Shown here: positions 22,492 through 31,535 of the stretch, piece after piece
Numbering within the stretch: the stretch's first letter is position 1
How the letters are laid out: the number at the start of each line of letters is the position of its first letter
Assembly (NCBI GenBank): GCA_027014155.1
Contig: JALWEG010000031.1
Coordinates: 1-37,435 of the forward strand
DNA length: 37,435 bases
Source of the DNA: Aquificaceae bacterium
Lineage (GTDB): Bacteria; Aquificota; Aquificia; Aquificales; Aquificaceae
Reading direction: 5' to 3'
Made by a program: the position numbers and the translations under genes
The notes under the pieces: model-generated
What the model was told of the DNA's origin: nothing
Databases searched by the model: none
What the model saw: only the letters and a program-made list of their open reading frames with translations

Positions 22492-24501
22492 TCACTCCCT
22501 TAAGACCATAGGTGTGATAAATATGAGAAGCTCGTTATCCGTGGTCGTTATGTTCTCCTGTCCCAGTATCCATTTAAGCAACGGAACCCTTGTCAGTTTG
22601 GGAACGCCATCGGTGGTTATGTTCTCCTTCTTGTCCAACACTCCCCCTATAACCACGGTATCCCCATGGTTTACAACGACCTTCGTTTTAAGCTCCTTGG
22701 TGTTTATAGCGGGACCAGCGTCGGTAGCGGCTCCGAGTGTATCGTACCTTATGTTTATATTGAGGAGAATCTTGTCGTCCGGAGCCACTATGGGAGTGAC
22801 CGTTAATTGAAGAACCACCCTTTTGAACTGGGTAGTTTGGGTAATCGCTCCACCTACTATCTGGGTGGTAACGTAGGGAATTTCCTGTCCCTGGGATATG
22901 ACAGCCTGATTTCCGGATACGGTAATTACCGTAGGCTTGGCTATATTTTTGGCTTTACCTATCTTCTCGTAGGCTGACAGCTTTAAATTCAGGGAGTTAA
23001 GCGTTCCCTTTTGGAATACCAGAGTCAACACCCCACCATCTTTTCCGACTTTGACTCCCTTCCGCCAATGCTTGGGGAAACCCACCGGCGACAGAAGCAG
23101 GTCCCAGTCCATACCCAGGGTTTCCAGAACCTCTTTTCTCACCTCCAAAATCCTTGATTCTATCTTCACCTGCAGAGGAGAGTCGCTTATGTATTGGGAA
23201 AACCTCTCCTTAATCCTTTCTATAACCTCGGGATAGTCGGTAATCATGACAGCGTTAAAGTCGGAGAGCATCGTGGAAAGCTCCTGCCTGACCTGCGTCT
23301 CGGATTCGTACATGTACGGCCCGGTTGTTCCAGCTCCTGCACCCGCGCGGGGGACGCCTCCCGCTCCGGCCGTTGCTCCCGTACCCTGTCCCCTTGTTCT
23401 GACAACCTGTTGGCTGTAAAAGATAAATCCAGCTTCCGAACGCATGGGTTGTATCATCTTGACAAACTCTTGTGGAGTTATGTACTTGAGGTAAAAGATT
23501 TTCGTAACGGGTTTCCTGTCTGCAGGTCTCTCTTTAAGAAACTTTTCTAAAGCCTTGGCATACTCTAAAATCTTACTTTGTCTATCTCTTATTACTATGG
23601 CGTTAAAGGTCTCGGATTCGGTTATGAAGGCTTCCTCGGATAGGATAGGTTCCAGTATCTTCATAGCCTCTTGAGGCGATACTATCTCCTTTAAGAAAAA
23701 TACCTTTGTGGTATATCTTTCCTTGGCTTTACTTTTAAACCTCTGCTCTATGTACCTCTCTAAGTAAGCTTTCATGGTGGCTATGTCGTCTTTGCTGGCG
23801 TAAACCCGTATAAAGCCGAGATTCTTATCCACATCCACCTCTGCGTTTGGGAATCTCTGCTTGAGAAACGCTATAACTTTTGATACATCTTTATCATCAA
23901 GACCTGCGATGTCCACATCAAAGGAGTCCTGAGCCTTTCCCTGAACGTATCTCTCAAGGGAGTTGTAAAGGTAAGCTATCTTATCTTTGCTGTCGGTAAT
24001 CAGAATTAGGCCTGCCTTTTTGTCTATAACCACCTCGGCGGACGGGCTGACCGCACTCTTGATTAATCCCAGAAACTCGTTAACGTCCCTGTCTTTCATG
24101 TCCGTAATGCCTATTTCCAGCTTGGCGAGGGCGGTTATCTTGTAGGTGTCTTTATCTATCGGAACGGCTATAAGGCCGAACTCCTTCATTATGAGCTTAA
24201 GGGCTTCGTTCACGGGCATGGGTTTGTTTATGACTATGTTTACCTTTTGGTTCATTCTATCCTTGTATGTATACACTCTGGCCGAATATCTTCCGTGAAT
24301 CCAAAAGCCACTGCCTATGTTGGGAGGAGTTTCGTTTATGGCAGGGTCTATTATTATGTTCTTTCCGGTTATCTTAACCAAAGCCTTCAAAACCGTATCA
24401 AGGTTTACATTTTCAAACTTCATCTCTTTTATCAGCACTCCCTCCGTTTGAGCAAGCACCATGATGGGTACGAGTATTAGGGCAAGGAGAAGCCGTCTCA
24501 T
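22492..24501 (-). CDS. pilQ: Type IV pilus secretin PilQ
   Basis: The 669-aa protein forms the outer-membrane ring through which the pilus passes. It has a signal peptide (RRLLLALILVPIMVLA) and an STN/N0-like domain (FENVNLDTVLKALVKITGKNIIID). N-domains repeat the KH-like pattern (KVFFLKEIVSPQEAMKILEP and KIFYLKYITPQEFVKMIQP). The C-terminal secretin barrel contains PLQVKIESRILEVRKEVLE, GQEIPYVTT and HGDTVVIGGVLDKKE. A Gly/Ala/Pro-rich linker (around AGAGGVPRAGAGAGTTGPYM) interrupts the N-domains. The ATG overlaps the stop of the pilP-like gene (ATGA), with GGAGG upstream. It ends the glyQ-glyS-ppsA-pil run. Confidence 0.93.
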   Translation of the reverse strand: MRRLLLALILVPIMVLAQTEGVLIKEMKFENVNLDTVLKALVKITGKNIIIDPAINETPPNIGSGFWIHGRYSARVYTYKDRMNQKVNIVINKPMPVNEALKLIMKEFGLIAVPIDKDTYKITALAKLEIGITDMKDRDVNEFLGLIKSAVSPSAEVVIDKKAGLILITDSKDKIAYLYNSLERYVQGKAQDSFDVDIAGLDDKDVSKVIAFLKQRFPNAEVDVDKNLGFIRVYASKDDIATMKAYLERYIEQRFKSKAKERYTTKVFFLKEIVSPQEAMKILEPILSEEAFITESETFNAIVIRDRQSKILEYAKALEKFLKERPADRKPVTKIFYLKYITPQEFVKMIQPMRSEAGFIFYSQQVVRTRGQGTGATAGAGGVPRAGAGAGTTGPYMYESETQVRQELSTMLSDFNAVMITDYPEVIERIKERFSQYISDSPLQVKIESRILEVRKEVLETLGMDWDLLLSPVGFPKHWRKGVKVGKDGGVLTLVFQKGTLNSLNLKLSAYEKIGKAKNIAKPTVITVSGNQAVISQGQEIPYVTTQIVGGAITQTTQFKRVVLQLTVTPIVAPDDKILLNINIRYDTLGAATDAGPAINTKELKTKVVVNHGDTVVIGGVLDKKENITTDGVPKLTRVPLLKWILGQENITTTDNELLIFITPMVLRE

Positions 24502-24722
24502 TTCTTACCTCCTTGTCTCAGGACCTTAGCCGGGTTCTTCTTTGTCTCAACTATCTTTACCCTTCCATCTTTACCTTCCACCACTATGTATTTTTTTTCC
24601 TCCCCTCCCTTGCTTATAATCACATAGCCCACGGCGTTCTCTATGTTGGTAAAGGGGTCTTTTGCTACGGAGAAGCTACCCATCAAAAGTGCAGCACCTA
24701 CAAACGTCATAAACAGCTTCAT
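24498..24722 (-). CDS. Small exported protein in the PilP position
   Basis: The 74-aa protein has a signal peptide (KLFMTFVGAALLMGSFSVA) and a short beta-rich mature part (NAVGYVIISKGGEEKKYIVV). In pil clusters the gene between pilO and pilQ is pilP, a lipoprotein of about 170-180 aa that links PilNO to the secretin. This product is less than half that size, and the signal peptide contains no lipobox cysteine. It may be a reduced functional analogue of PilP. Overlap with pilQ and close spacing to pilO (10 bases) show it is part of the operon. Confidence 0.75.
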   Translation of the reverse strand: MKLFMTFVGAALLMGSFSVAKDPFTNIENAVGYVIISKGGEEKKYIVVEGKDGRVKIVETKKNPAKVLRQGGKK

Positions 24723-24732
24723 GCCACCCTCC

Positions 24733-25389
24733 TTAATCTCTTGCCTTCGCTACGATATTTATGATAACACTCCCAGAAAGCCTATTCTTATCGGGTATGG
24801 GTTTTAGGTCAACCTTGCTGGGGTAGGAAACTATCCCTCGACCGGAGAGGGACTCAAAAAAGCCTATTATCGCTTCGGAATCTCCCTCTACGTTCAAGCT
24901 TACACCTATAACGTATAGAGGAACTCCCTGCTGCTTTTGACCTTTCTGGTTTTCCAAGACGGCCAAGGTTCCGTTCCTTACAGTGAACAGCTTAAGCTGC
25001 GGAGCCGAGACGCTTAAGCTCAAAACCGATAGTCCTTTGCCTATGGCCAAGTTGCCTAAATCCTTTATTATTACGTTCACGTCATCTTTGGTGGGAACCT
25101 TTCCTACGGCCTTCTCAAATTCTATCCTCTGGACTTTTTCCTCCTCCTTTAGCCTTTTTAATTCCTTACGAAGGCTTTCTAAAAAGGCGGGGTTTATGGT
25201 CTGTTTATACCTGTCTATCTCGGCACGCAGGTTGCTTATGTCCTTTTTGAGGGTTTCTATCCTTTTTTTCTCCTCAACTATAAGGAAGTTGTAAATTCCG
25301 TAGAGTACAACCGCGGAGAATATCACTACCACCAAAGCTCTCTGCCATGTCGGCAACTGTTCCCATTGAGCTCTTAGGTTTTCCAACAT
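24733..25389 (-). CDS. pilO: Type IV pilus assembly protein PilO
   Basis: The 218-aa inner-membrane protein has the PilO plan: short cytoplasmic start (LENLRAQWEQLPTWQR), one membrane helix (ALVVVIFSAVVLYGIYNFLI), a coiled coil (KRIETLKKDISNLRAEIDRY), and a periplasmic ferredoxin-like domain ending in INIVAKARD. With PilN it forms the alignment complex that connects PilM to the secretin. It starts two bases after the pilN stop. Confidence 0.88.
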   Translation of the reverse strand: MLENLRAQWEQLPTWQRALVVVIFSAVVLYGIYNFLIVEEKKRIETLKKDISNLRAEIDRYKQTINPAFLESLRKELKRLKEEEKVQRIEFEKAVGKVPTKDDVNVIIKDLGNLAIGKGLSVLSLSVSAPQLKLFTVRNGTLAVLENQKGQKQQGVPLYVIGVSLNVEGDSEAIIGFFESLSGRGIVSYPSKVDLKPIPDKNRLSGSVIINIVAKARD

Positions 25390-25391
25390 AA

Positions 25392-26039
25392 CTAATTCCC
25401 CAAGCTTTCTGAAGTTATAACCTTGCTGCTCTTTATGTTTGAGACGTAGTACTCTATGCCGTAAGGGTTTAGCTTCCTCTGTATGCTCTGAATTATGGGC
25501 GTGGAGTATTCCTCATCCAGTATGGAAAAGAACTCATCTATCGTATTGATGTCGTAAGCTGAGAAGCTCATGGACATACTTATGCTACCGAAGTCCTGAT
25601 TCTGGGAAAAGGAGTAAAGCCATACCGTAGGTGGCGTTTTTGTATAAACGTACTTGAGCGAAGAGTTAAAGGGCCTGTAATACTTCTTCATAACCAGGAT
25701 TACCTCTTTGCTCCTTACGAGGTAATCTATCCTATCCTTGACGGCTCTTATCTCATTTTCCAGCCTCTTTCTCTCTACAAGGAACCTCTGTGCTTTCGCC
25801 TTCCATCTGTCCCTCTCTTGAACCAGCTGGTTTTTCTGAGATTCCAAATTGCTTGCAGTCTTCCTAAGGGAGAAGAGGTAGCCCAACTCTGCCACAACCA
25901 GGGCTGCGCTCACAGCTAAGAGAACCTTTACGGCACCTTCTTGGATAAGGTTCTCCTTTGAAAGGGAGAACTCCCTAAGGCTCGGTAGCGATATCCCCCT
26001 TCCCTTCTTCTCCTCCTTAAGAAGGTTTATCTTTATCAT
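25392..26039 (-). CDS. pilN: Type IV pilus assembly protein PilN
   Basis: The 215-aa protein begins with the PilN signature INLLKEEKK, which binds PilM in the cytoplasm. A longer than usual cytoplasmic linker follows, then a membrane helix (VKVLLAVSAALVVAELGYLF), a coiled coil (NLESQKNQLVQERDRWKAKA) and a periplasmic domain. The start overlaps the pilM stop by four bases, so the two are translated together. Confidence 0.87.
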   Translation of the reverse strand: MIKINLLKEEKKGRGISLPSLREFSLSKENLIQEGAVKVLLAVSAALVVAELGYLFSLRKTASNLESQKNQLVQERDRWKAKAQRFLVERKRLENEIRAVKDRIDYLVRSKEVILVMKKYYRPFNSSLKYVYTKTPPTVWLYSFSQNQDFGSISMSMSFSAYDINTIDEFFSILDEEYSTPIIQSIQRKLNPYGIEYYVSNIKSSKVITSESLGN

Positions 26040-26935
26040 TCTTCCATACCCCTTATAGATAAAGTATAAGGCACGAAAAAGGAAGAAGGTAGGTCTTCAA
26101 GGTCAAGTAATCCCAATACAGGGAGGTTAGACATTACTTCGTCCAATATGTCCTGATTTTCCAGAACGGCACCGGCCAAATACACGCTGGATATCTCATT
26201 GATAACCAGCATGTTCCTCACTTCTATGACAAACTGGTTCAATATCACCGGGTCGGTTGCGGCAGTCTTAAAGTCAAAGCTTATCTCATTGAAGGATACG
26301 GAAGCTTCGCTGTAGTAAACGAGCATGGTGCTGTGCTTGTCTATATATAAGATGGCAAAGGGTACCGGCATGTCTTTGTAAAGGCCGTAGTTTATTATGG
26401 CTATAAGCTCGTAATCTATAACTCTGGGCTTGAAGCCTGCGGCCTCAAGCATCTCCTTCAATCTGTCCACCGTGCTCTTTCTGGCTATGGTAACGAGCGC
26501 CTGCACGTATTTATCCGAAGAGGGATTTAGATAGTAATCGTAAACGGTCTCCTCCTTTATCTGGCCCGTTTCTGAGTGTATATACCAGTTCAGGGCGTCC
26601 ATCATATCCTTTTTGGGCATGCTTGCAGGATACCTCTGAACCTTCAAAATACCGTCCCTTGCGGTCAAGCAGGATATTACCTCCCTTCCGACTAATCCGT
26701 TCCTCTCCGCCAACTGCTTTAGAATAACCTTCTTCTCGTCGTCCCGTTTGCCGGTCCATTCATACTCTACCGGCTCAAACACCGGCTTTTTGTTGGAGTC
26801 AAGCTCAAGTATTCTTACGAAGTTATCCGTTATATAAACGGAAAGAGAAAGCCCTTTTTTACCTCCCAAGGAAGGTAGCTTAAGCTTATTAAGCTTGGGA
26901 AGGCTGACTTTAATCTGGGGCATAGTTAATTTCAT
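26036..26935 (-). CDS. pilM: Type IV pilus assembly ATPase-fold protein PilM
   Basis: The 299-aa cytoplasmic protein has an actin-like (FtsA-type) fold. After a basic N-terminus, LSVYITDNFVRILELDS gives the first nucleotide-site strand, and VQRYPASMPKKDMMDALNWY the conserved PilM segment. It binds the N-terminus of PilN and links the motor side to the alignment complex. It is somewhat shorter than typical PilM (about 350 aa). Its ATG overlaps the ppsA stop (ATGA), tying pilus assembly genes to a central-carbon enzyme. Confidence 0.85.
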   Translation of the reverse strand: MKLTMPQIKVSLPKLNKLKLPSLGGKKGLSLSVYITDNFVRILELDSNKKPVFEPVEYEWTGKRDDEKKVILKQLAERNGLVGREVISCLTARDGILKVQRYPASMPKKDMMDALNWYIHSETGQIKEETVYDYYLNPSSDKYVQALVTIARKSTVDRLKEMLEAAGFKPRVIDYELIAIINYGLYKDMPVPFAILYIDKHSTMLVYYSEASVSFNEISFDFKTAATDPVILNQFVIEVRNMLVINEISSVYLAGAVLENQDILDEVMSNLPVLGLLDLEDLPSSFFVPYTLSIRGMEE

Positions 26936-29493
26936 GCCTTAGCCTCCAACCTCCTCTCCAGCTGAGCTATATCAAGGGTGGTTTTAAGGACGGCGTCCGG
27001 GTTTAGAGATATGCTGTCTATGCCTTCCTCTACGAGAAACTGGGCGAAATCTGGGAAATCCGAGGGTGCCTGTCCACATATACCCACCTTTCTCCCCCTA
27101 CTTTTTGCTTTCTCTATTAACATTTTAACCAAAGTTTTCACCGCAAGGTTTCTTTCGTCGTACAGGTGGGCCACCAGTTCAGAGTCCCTGTCAAGTCCTA
27201 AGGTTAGCTGTGTAAGGTCGTTGGAGCCTATGGAGAAGCCGTCAAATAGTTCGGCGTAGTGCTCGGCTAAAACCACGTTGCTGGGTATCTCCGCCATGAC
27301 GAACACCTCAAGTCCGTTTTCTCCCCTTTTCAGACCGAATTCTTCCATAACCTTCAGTACCTTCTCGCCCTCGGCCGGGGTTCTGCAGAAGGGAACCATG
27401 ACCCGAACGTTGGTAAGTCCCATCTTGTTCCTGACCCTGAGTATGGCCTGACATTCCATACCGAAGGCTTCCTTGAATATGGGGGAGTAATACCTGGAAG
27501 CGCCCCTCCAACCTATCATGGGATTCTCCTCCTCCGGTTCAAAGAGGGGCCCGCCTATGAGATTGGCGTACTCGTTGGATTTGAAGTCGGAAAACCTGAC
27601 TATTACGGGGTTAGGATAAAATGCCGCACCTATCTTGGCTATACCGTAGGAGAGCTTCTTAATGAAGTAAACCATCTTGTCGTCGTAGCCGAAGGTTAGG
27701 TTCTCTATGTCGTTTATCAGTCTCCTCAGGTTTACCCTCCTCTTTTCCTTTCCCGAGGGCATCTTCTCTTTGAGAACGTCCGGAGCGTGCCTGTATATCA
27801 CTCCGTAAGGAACAAAACCCTTATCGTCAACCAACCCTTGAGCGGACAGGCTCTCGTAGAGAGCCTTTATGTCCTCGTAATGTATGAGGGCAAGGGGGTG
27901 TATCTTTATGTAATTGGCAATTATGAACTCTTCACGGGCGAGTCCTACACCGTCGTTGGGTATGAAAGCGTACTTGAACGCGGACTCGGGATTTCCTATG
28001 TTCATCATTATCTTGGTGTTGGGCCGGGGGACCTCCTCCACGTTTATCTTGTCTATCTGATACTTAAGAGCGCCTTCATAGACGTAGCCCGTCTCTCCCT
28101 CGGAGCAGGATACCGTCACCTCCATGCCGTTCTCTAAGACCTCGGTTGCATTTCCGGCGCCCACCACGGCCGGTATCCCCAACTCCCGTGCCACTATGGC
28201 CGCGTGCGCCGTCCTGCCGCCCCGGTTGGTCACTATGGCAGCCGCCTTCTTCATTATGGGTTCCCAATCGGGGTCCGTGATGTCGGTGACGAGAATCTCC
28301 CCCTTCTGAAACTGCTGGGCATCTTTTAGGTCGTACAGGATTCTCACCCTGCCCGAGGCTATCTTGTCCCCCACCGCTATACCTTTGACTATCCTCTTCT
28401 TAGCTCTCTCCTCCTCGGGTTCAAGGATCTTGTATATGTGTATTATGTTTTCCTCTCTATTGGCGTGCACCGTCTCGGGTCTTGCCTGCACTATGAATAG
28501 CTCGTTCAGAACTCCGTCTTTGGCCCACTCTATATCCATGGGCATCCACTTGCCGTTCTTTTCCGAGTAGTGTTTCTCTATTAGAATCCCCCACTTGGCC
28601 AACTGGAGTATCTCCTCGTCCTCTAAAGCGAAGCTCTTTTGGGATTCTCTGGGAACGTTAACTATCTTCGTCCTCTCCTCTCCCGTCCCGTAAACCATCT
28701 TCCTGTCTTTCCTTCCCAGCTTCTTCTCAATTATCGCCGAGTGTCCGTCCAATAAGGTGGGCTTGAAGACCTTATACTCGTCCGGAGTTACGGCTCCCTG
28801 CACTATCAGCTCCCCGAGTCCGTAGATGGCGTTTATCACCACCACGTCCCTGAAGCCCGACTCAGTATCCAAGGTGAACATTACACCGGAGGCTCCTTGG
28901 TCGGAGCGCACCATCTTTTGAACGCCTACCGCTATGCCCACGTTGAAGTGGTCAAAGTTGTTAACCTCTCTGTAAACTATTGCCCTGTCGGTAAACAGGG
29001 AAGCGAAGCAGTTCTTTATGGCTATCAGGACGTTTTCCGCACCTACGACGTTTAGATAGGTCTCCTGCTGACCTGCGAAGGAGGCATCGGGCAGGTCTTC
29101 CGCGGTAGCGGAGGAGCGAACGGCAACGTCAACGGCATGGGTTTTATACTTCTCCGAGAGCTGATTGTAGAACTCCTTTATCCTGCTCTCAAGCTCCGGA
29201 GGAAACTCCCCGCCCTTTATCATCTCTCTTATTTGATAACCTCGCTTCGCGAGGTCTTGGACGTCGTCCACATCTAAACCTGTAAGCACCTCCCTTATCT
29301 TATCCCGCAGCCCGTTGTAATCTACAAACTCATAGTAGGCGTTGGCTGTAACGACGAAGCCGTAGGGGACCTTTATGCCCAAGGAGCTGAGGTTTCTTAT
29401 CATCTCCCCCAAAGACGCGTTCTTTCCCCCCGCTATGGGAACGTCCTCTATGGTGACCTCGTCAAGCCACAGGGTAAGAGCCTTTTCCTTCAT
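26932..29493 (-). CDS. ppsA: Phosphoenolpyruvate synthase
   Basis: The 853-aa enzyme converts pyruvate and ATP to phosphoenolpyruvate, AMP and phosphate. The N-terminal ATP-binding domain shows AGGKNASLGEM and VDVAVRSSATAEDLPDASFA. The swivelling domain carries the phosphorylated His430 in GGRTAHAAIVAREL. The C-terminal barrel has NDGVGLAREEF, MVPFCRTPAEG, GSNDLTQLTLGLDRD and GICGQAPSD. Length is normal. In an autotroph using the reductive TCA cycle it would start gluconeogenesis from pyruvate. GAGGAGG lies before the ATG inside the glyS 3' end, and one base separates the two genes. Confidence 0.96.
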   Translation of the reverse strand: MKEKALTLWLDEVTIEDVPIAGGKNASLGEMIRNLSSLGIKVPYGFVVTANAYYEFVDYNGLRDKIREVLTGLDVDDVQDLAKRGYQIREMIKGGEFPPELESRIKEFYNQLSEKYKTHAVDVAVRSSATAEDLPDASFAGQQETYLNVVGAENVLIAIKNCFASLFTDRAIVYREVNNFDHFNVGIAVGVQKMVRSDQGASGVMFTLDTESGFRDVVVINAIYGLGELIVQGAVTPDEYKVFKPTLLDGHSAIIEKKLGRKDRKMVYGTGEERTKIVNVPRESQKSFALEDEEILQLAKWGILIEKHYSEKNGKWMPMDIEWAKDGVLNELFIVQARPETVHANREENIIHIYKILEPEEERAKKRIVKGIAVGDKIASGRVRILYDLKDAQQFQKGEILVTDITDPDWEPIMKKAAAIVTNRGGRTAHAAIVARELGIPAVVGAGNATEVLENGMEVTVSCSEGETGYVYEGALKYQIDKINVEEVPRPNTKIMMNIGNPESAFKYAFIPNDGVGLAREEFIIANYIKIHPLALIHYEDIKALYESLSAQGLVDDKGFVPYGVIYRHAPDVLKEKMPSGKEKRRVNLRRLINDIENLTFGYDDKMVYFIKKLSYGIAKIGAAFYPNPVIVRFSDFKSNEYANLIGGPLFEPEEENPMIGWRGASRYYSPIFKEAFGMECQAILRVRNKMGLTNVRVMVPFCRTPAEGEKVLKVMEEFGLKRGENGLEVFVMAEIPSNVVLAEHYAELFDGFSIGSNDLTQLTLGLDRDSELVAHLYDERNLAVKTLVKMLIEKAKSRGRKVGICGQAPSDFPDFAQFLVEEGIDSISLNPDAVLKTTLDIAQLERRLEAKA

Positions 29494-29494
29494 A

Positions 29495-31498
29495 CTAAGC
29501 CTCCTCTATAACCAGTTTGCTAAGCTCTCCAAACCGCCTGTAAAGGTTCCTGAGTCTGTAAAGGAGAGACAGCCTGTTTTCCCTCACCTCCCTATCTTTG
29601 TCCATAATCATCACCTTATCAAAGAGCCTATCAATGGCTTCCCTTAGGGGCAGAAGCTCAAGGGGGTCCTTTATACTCCGACTCTCATACTCTCTGAGGA
29701 GTTTGAAGAGGTTCTTCTCCTCTTCCTCTTTCAGAAGCTCTTCCCTCACCTTATCCCCTCTCCAGCCTTCGGGTAGTATTTTAACAATCCTCCTGTAGGA
29801 TTCCACTATGCTGATAAATTTATCCTCCTTTTTGAGACTGGAAAGGAGTTTAGAGGTCCCTATAACCTTGTAAGGCCTGAAGGGTGTGAAGACCTCCAGC
29901 GCGCTCCTGACGGTGTCGTACCCGTAGTCTGCCAGGTAGCTCTCCAGCCTCGCGGATAGGAAGGCCTCAAGCTCATCTTGGTTCCTGACCTCCCCCATGA
30001 TGGGAAACACTTCCCGCACATCTATGTCCCAACCCCTACCTTCAAGAATTCTGAAAACTCCGAAGGCTGCGCGCCTGAGCCCGTAAGGGTCCGAGCTTCC
30101 CTTGGGAATCTCTCCGGCGTTAAAGAAGGCTACAAGGTCGTAAATCTTATCCGCCAGTGCCAAAAGAGCTCCGGTAAGCGTATTGGGCGCCTCGTCCTCC
30201 TGAGACCTCGGTCTGTACTGCTCTTCTAAGGCCAAGGCCACCTCCTCGTCTTCCCCTTGCTTCAGAGCGTAAACACGCCCCATGTAGCCCTGAAGCTCGT
30301 CCATCTCGTTTACCATCTGGGTAAGGATATCGGCCTTGGACAGCTCTACCGCTCTCAGAACTTTATCCATCACCTCTTTGGAACAGGAAAGCTTACGGCA
30401 CAGAAGCTCGGCGATTTCCTTCATCTTGTAAGTTTTATCAAGCAAGCTACCTATCTTGGGATGAACCAGCACCTCTTTCAGTCGGGGAACGAGCGCATCA
30501 AGGGGGGTTTTCAGGTCTTCCCTGTAGAAGAAGAGGGCATCTTCAAGCCTTGCTCTTATGACCTTCTGATAGCCCTTAACAATCCTGTCGTCCACAGGAC
30601 GGTTATTGCTTATCCCTATAAAATAGTTTGCAAGCTTGTCTTCACGGCTGACGCAGAAAAACCTCTGGTGGTGGGCGCACACGGTAATTATCACCTTGTC
30701 GGGCAGCTCAAGGAACCTCTCCTCAAACTCTCCCATAACTCCGAAGGGGTACTCAACCAGGTTTACCACCTCATCTACCAGACCTTGAGGATACTCCGGC
30801 TTGCCACCCACCTGCGCGGACAGCCTCTCTATCTCTTCTTCAATTATTCTTTGCCTTTCTCTGTAAGAGGGTATTACGTAGTTTTCCTTCAATAAGTTAA
30901 TGTAATCCTTCGCGTCTTTTAGCTCTAACCTTCCTGGCGATAAGAGCCTGTGGCCGTAGGTATATCTGTCGGCAGCCAAATCTCCGAACTTGATGGGGAC
31001 CACTGCGCTTCCGTAAAGTGCCAAGAGCCAGCGCACCGGTCTTGAGAAGGTTAGCCTCTTGGAGGCGGTCCAACGCATTCTCTTGGGTAGGGGAACGGAA
31101 AGGAGAAGCTCCTCAAATTCTCTTTCAAGTTTATCCAGTGCAGTGCCTTCCTTTTTCACTCTTCTGAGCACGACATACTTACCCTTACCCCTTTCTCCAA
31201 CAGAAAGCTCCTCCAAAGTCGCATCGTTTTTGGAAAGAAATCCCAACAGAGCCTTTGTGGGTTTTCCCTCCTCATCGTAGGCCACCTTTAAAGGGGGTCC
31301 CCATATCTCCTCCTGGGATATCAGCTCTCTGTTCTCGTAGTTAGGAGCGTAAAAGGCCAACCTGCGGGGCGTTGCGTAGGTCTCTATGCTTTCGGTTTGG
31401 AGTATTTGGGAGAGCTTCTCCTTCAAGAAAAGGAGGGCGGGATTTACAACGGAAGCGGGGAGTTCCTCAGTTCCTATTTCTATTACGAGGTCTTCCAT
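29495..31498 (-). CDS. glyS: Glycyl-tRNA synthetase beta subunit
   Basis: The 667-aa subunit binds tRNA-Gly in the alpha2-beta2 bacterial-type enzyme. The start MEDLVIEIGTEELPASVV is the family's usual opening, so I use the ATG at 31498 and not the TTG seven codons upstream. Further landmarks are WTASKRLTFSRPVRWLLALY, VITVCAHHQRFFCV and the anticodon-binding C-terminus. It follows glyQ after 37 bases. No clear Shine-Dalgarno is present; a TATAAT with an extended -10 TG lies 20 bases before the ATG. Confidence 0.95.
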   Translation of the reverse strand: MEDLVIEIGTEELPASVVNPALLFLKEKLSQILQTESIETYATPRRLAFYAPNYENRELISQEEIWGPPLKVAYDEEGKPTKALLGFLSKNDATLEELSVGERGKGKYVVLRRVKKEGTALDKLEREFEELLLSVPLPKRMRWTASKRLTFSRPVRWLLALYGSAVVPIKFGDLAADRYTYGHRLLSPGRLELKDAKDYINLLKENYVIPSYRERQRIIEEEIERLSAQVGGKPEYPQGLVDEVVNLVEYPFGVMGEFEERFLELPDKVIITVCAHHQRFFCVSREDKLANYFIGISNNRPVDDRIVKGYQKVIRARLEDALFFYREDLKTPLDALVPRLKEVLVHPKIGSLLDKTYKMKEIAELLCRKLSCSKEVMDKVLRAVELSKADILTQMVNEMDELQGYMGRVYALKQGEDEEVALALEEQYRPRSQEDEAPNTLTGALLALADKIYDLVAFFNAGEIPKGSSDPYGLRRAAFGVFRILEGRGWDIDVREVFPIMGEVRNQDELEAFLSARLESYLADYGYDTVRSALEVFTPFRPYKVIGTSKLLSSLKKEDKFISIVESYRRIVKILPEGWRGDKVREELLKEEEEKNLFKLLREYESRSIKDPLELLPLREAIDRLFDKVMIMDKDREVRENRLSLLYRLRNLYRRFGELSKLVIEEA

Positions 31499-31518
31499 TT
31501 TTTGTGCCGCAAGCAGCA

Positions 31519-31527
31519 ATTATAGCA
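31519..31527 (-). promoter_or_regulatory. Extended -10 element between glyQ and glyS
   Basis: On the minus strand TGCTATAAT is a perfect extended -10 (TGn-TATAAT) in the 37-base glyQ-glyS gap, without a recognisable -35. It could give glyS, ppsA and the pil genes extra transcription from a start about 13 bases before the glyS ATG. Confidence 0.4.
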
Positions 31528-31535
31528 CAAACGCT

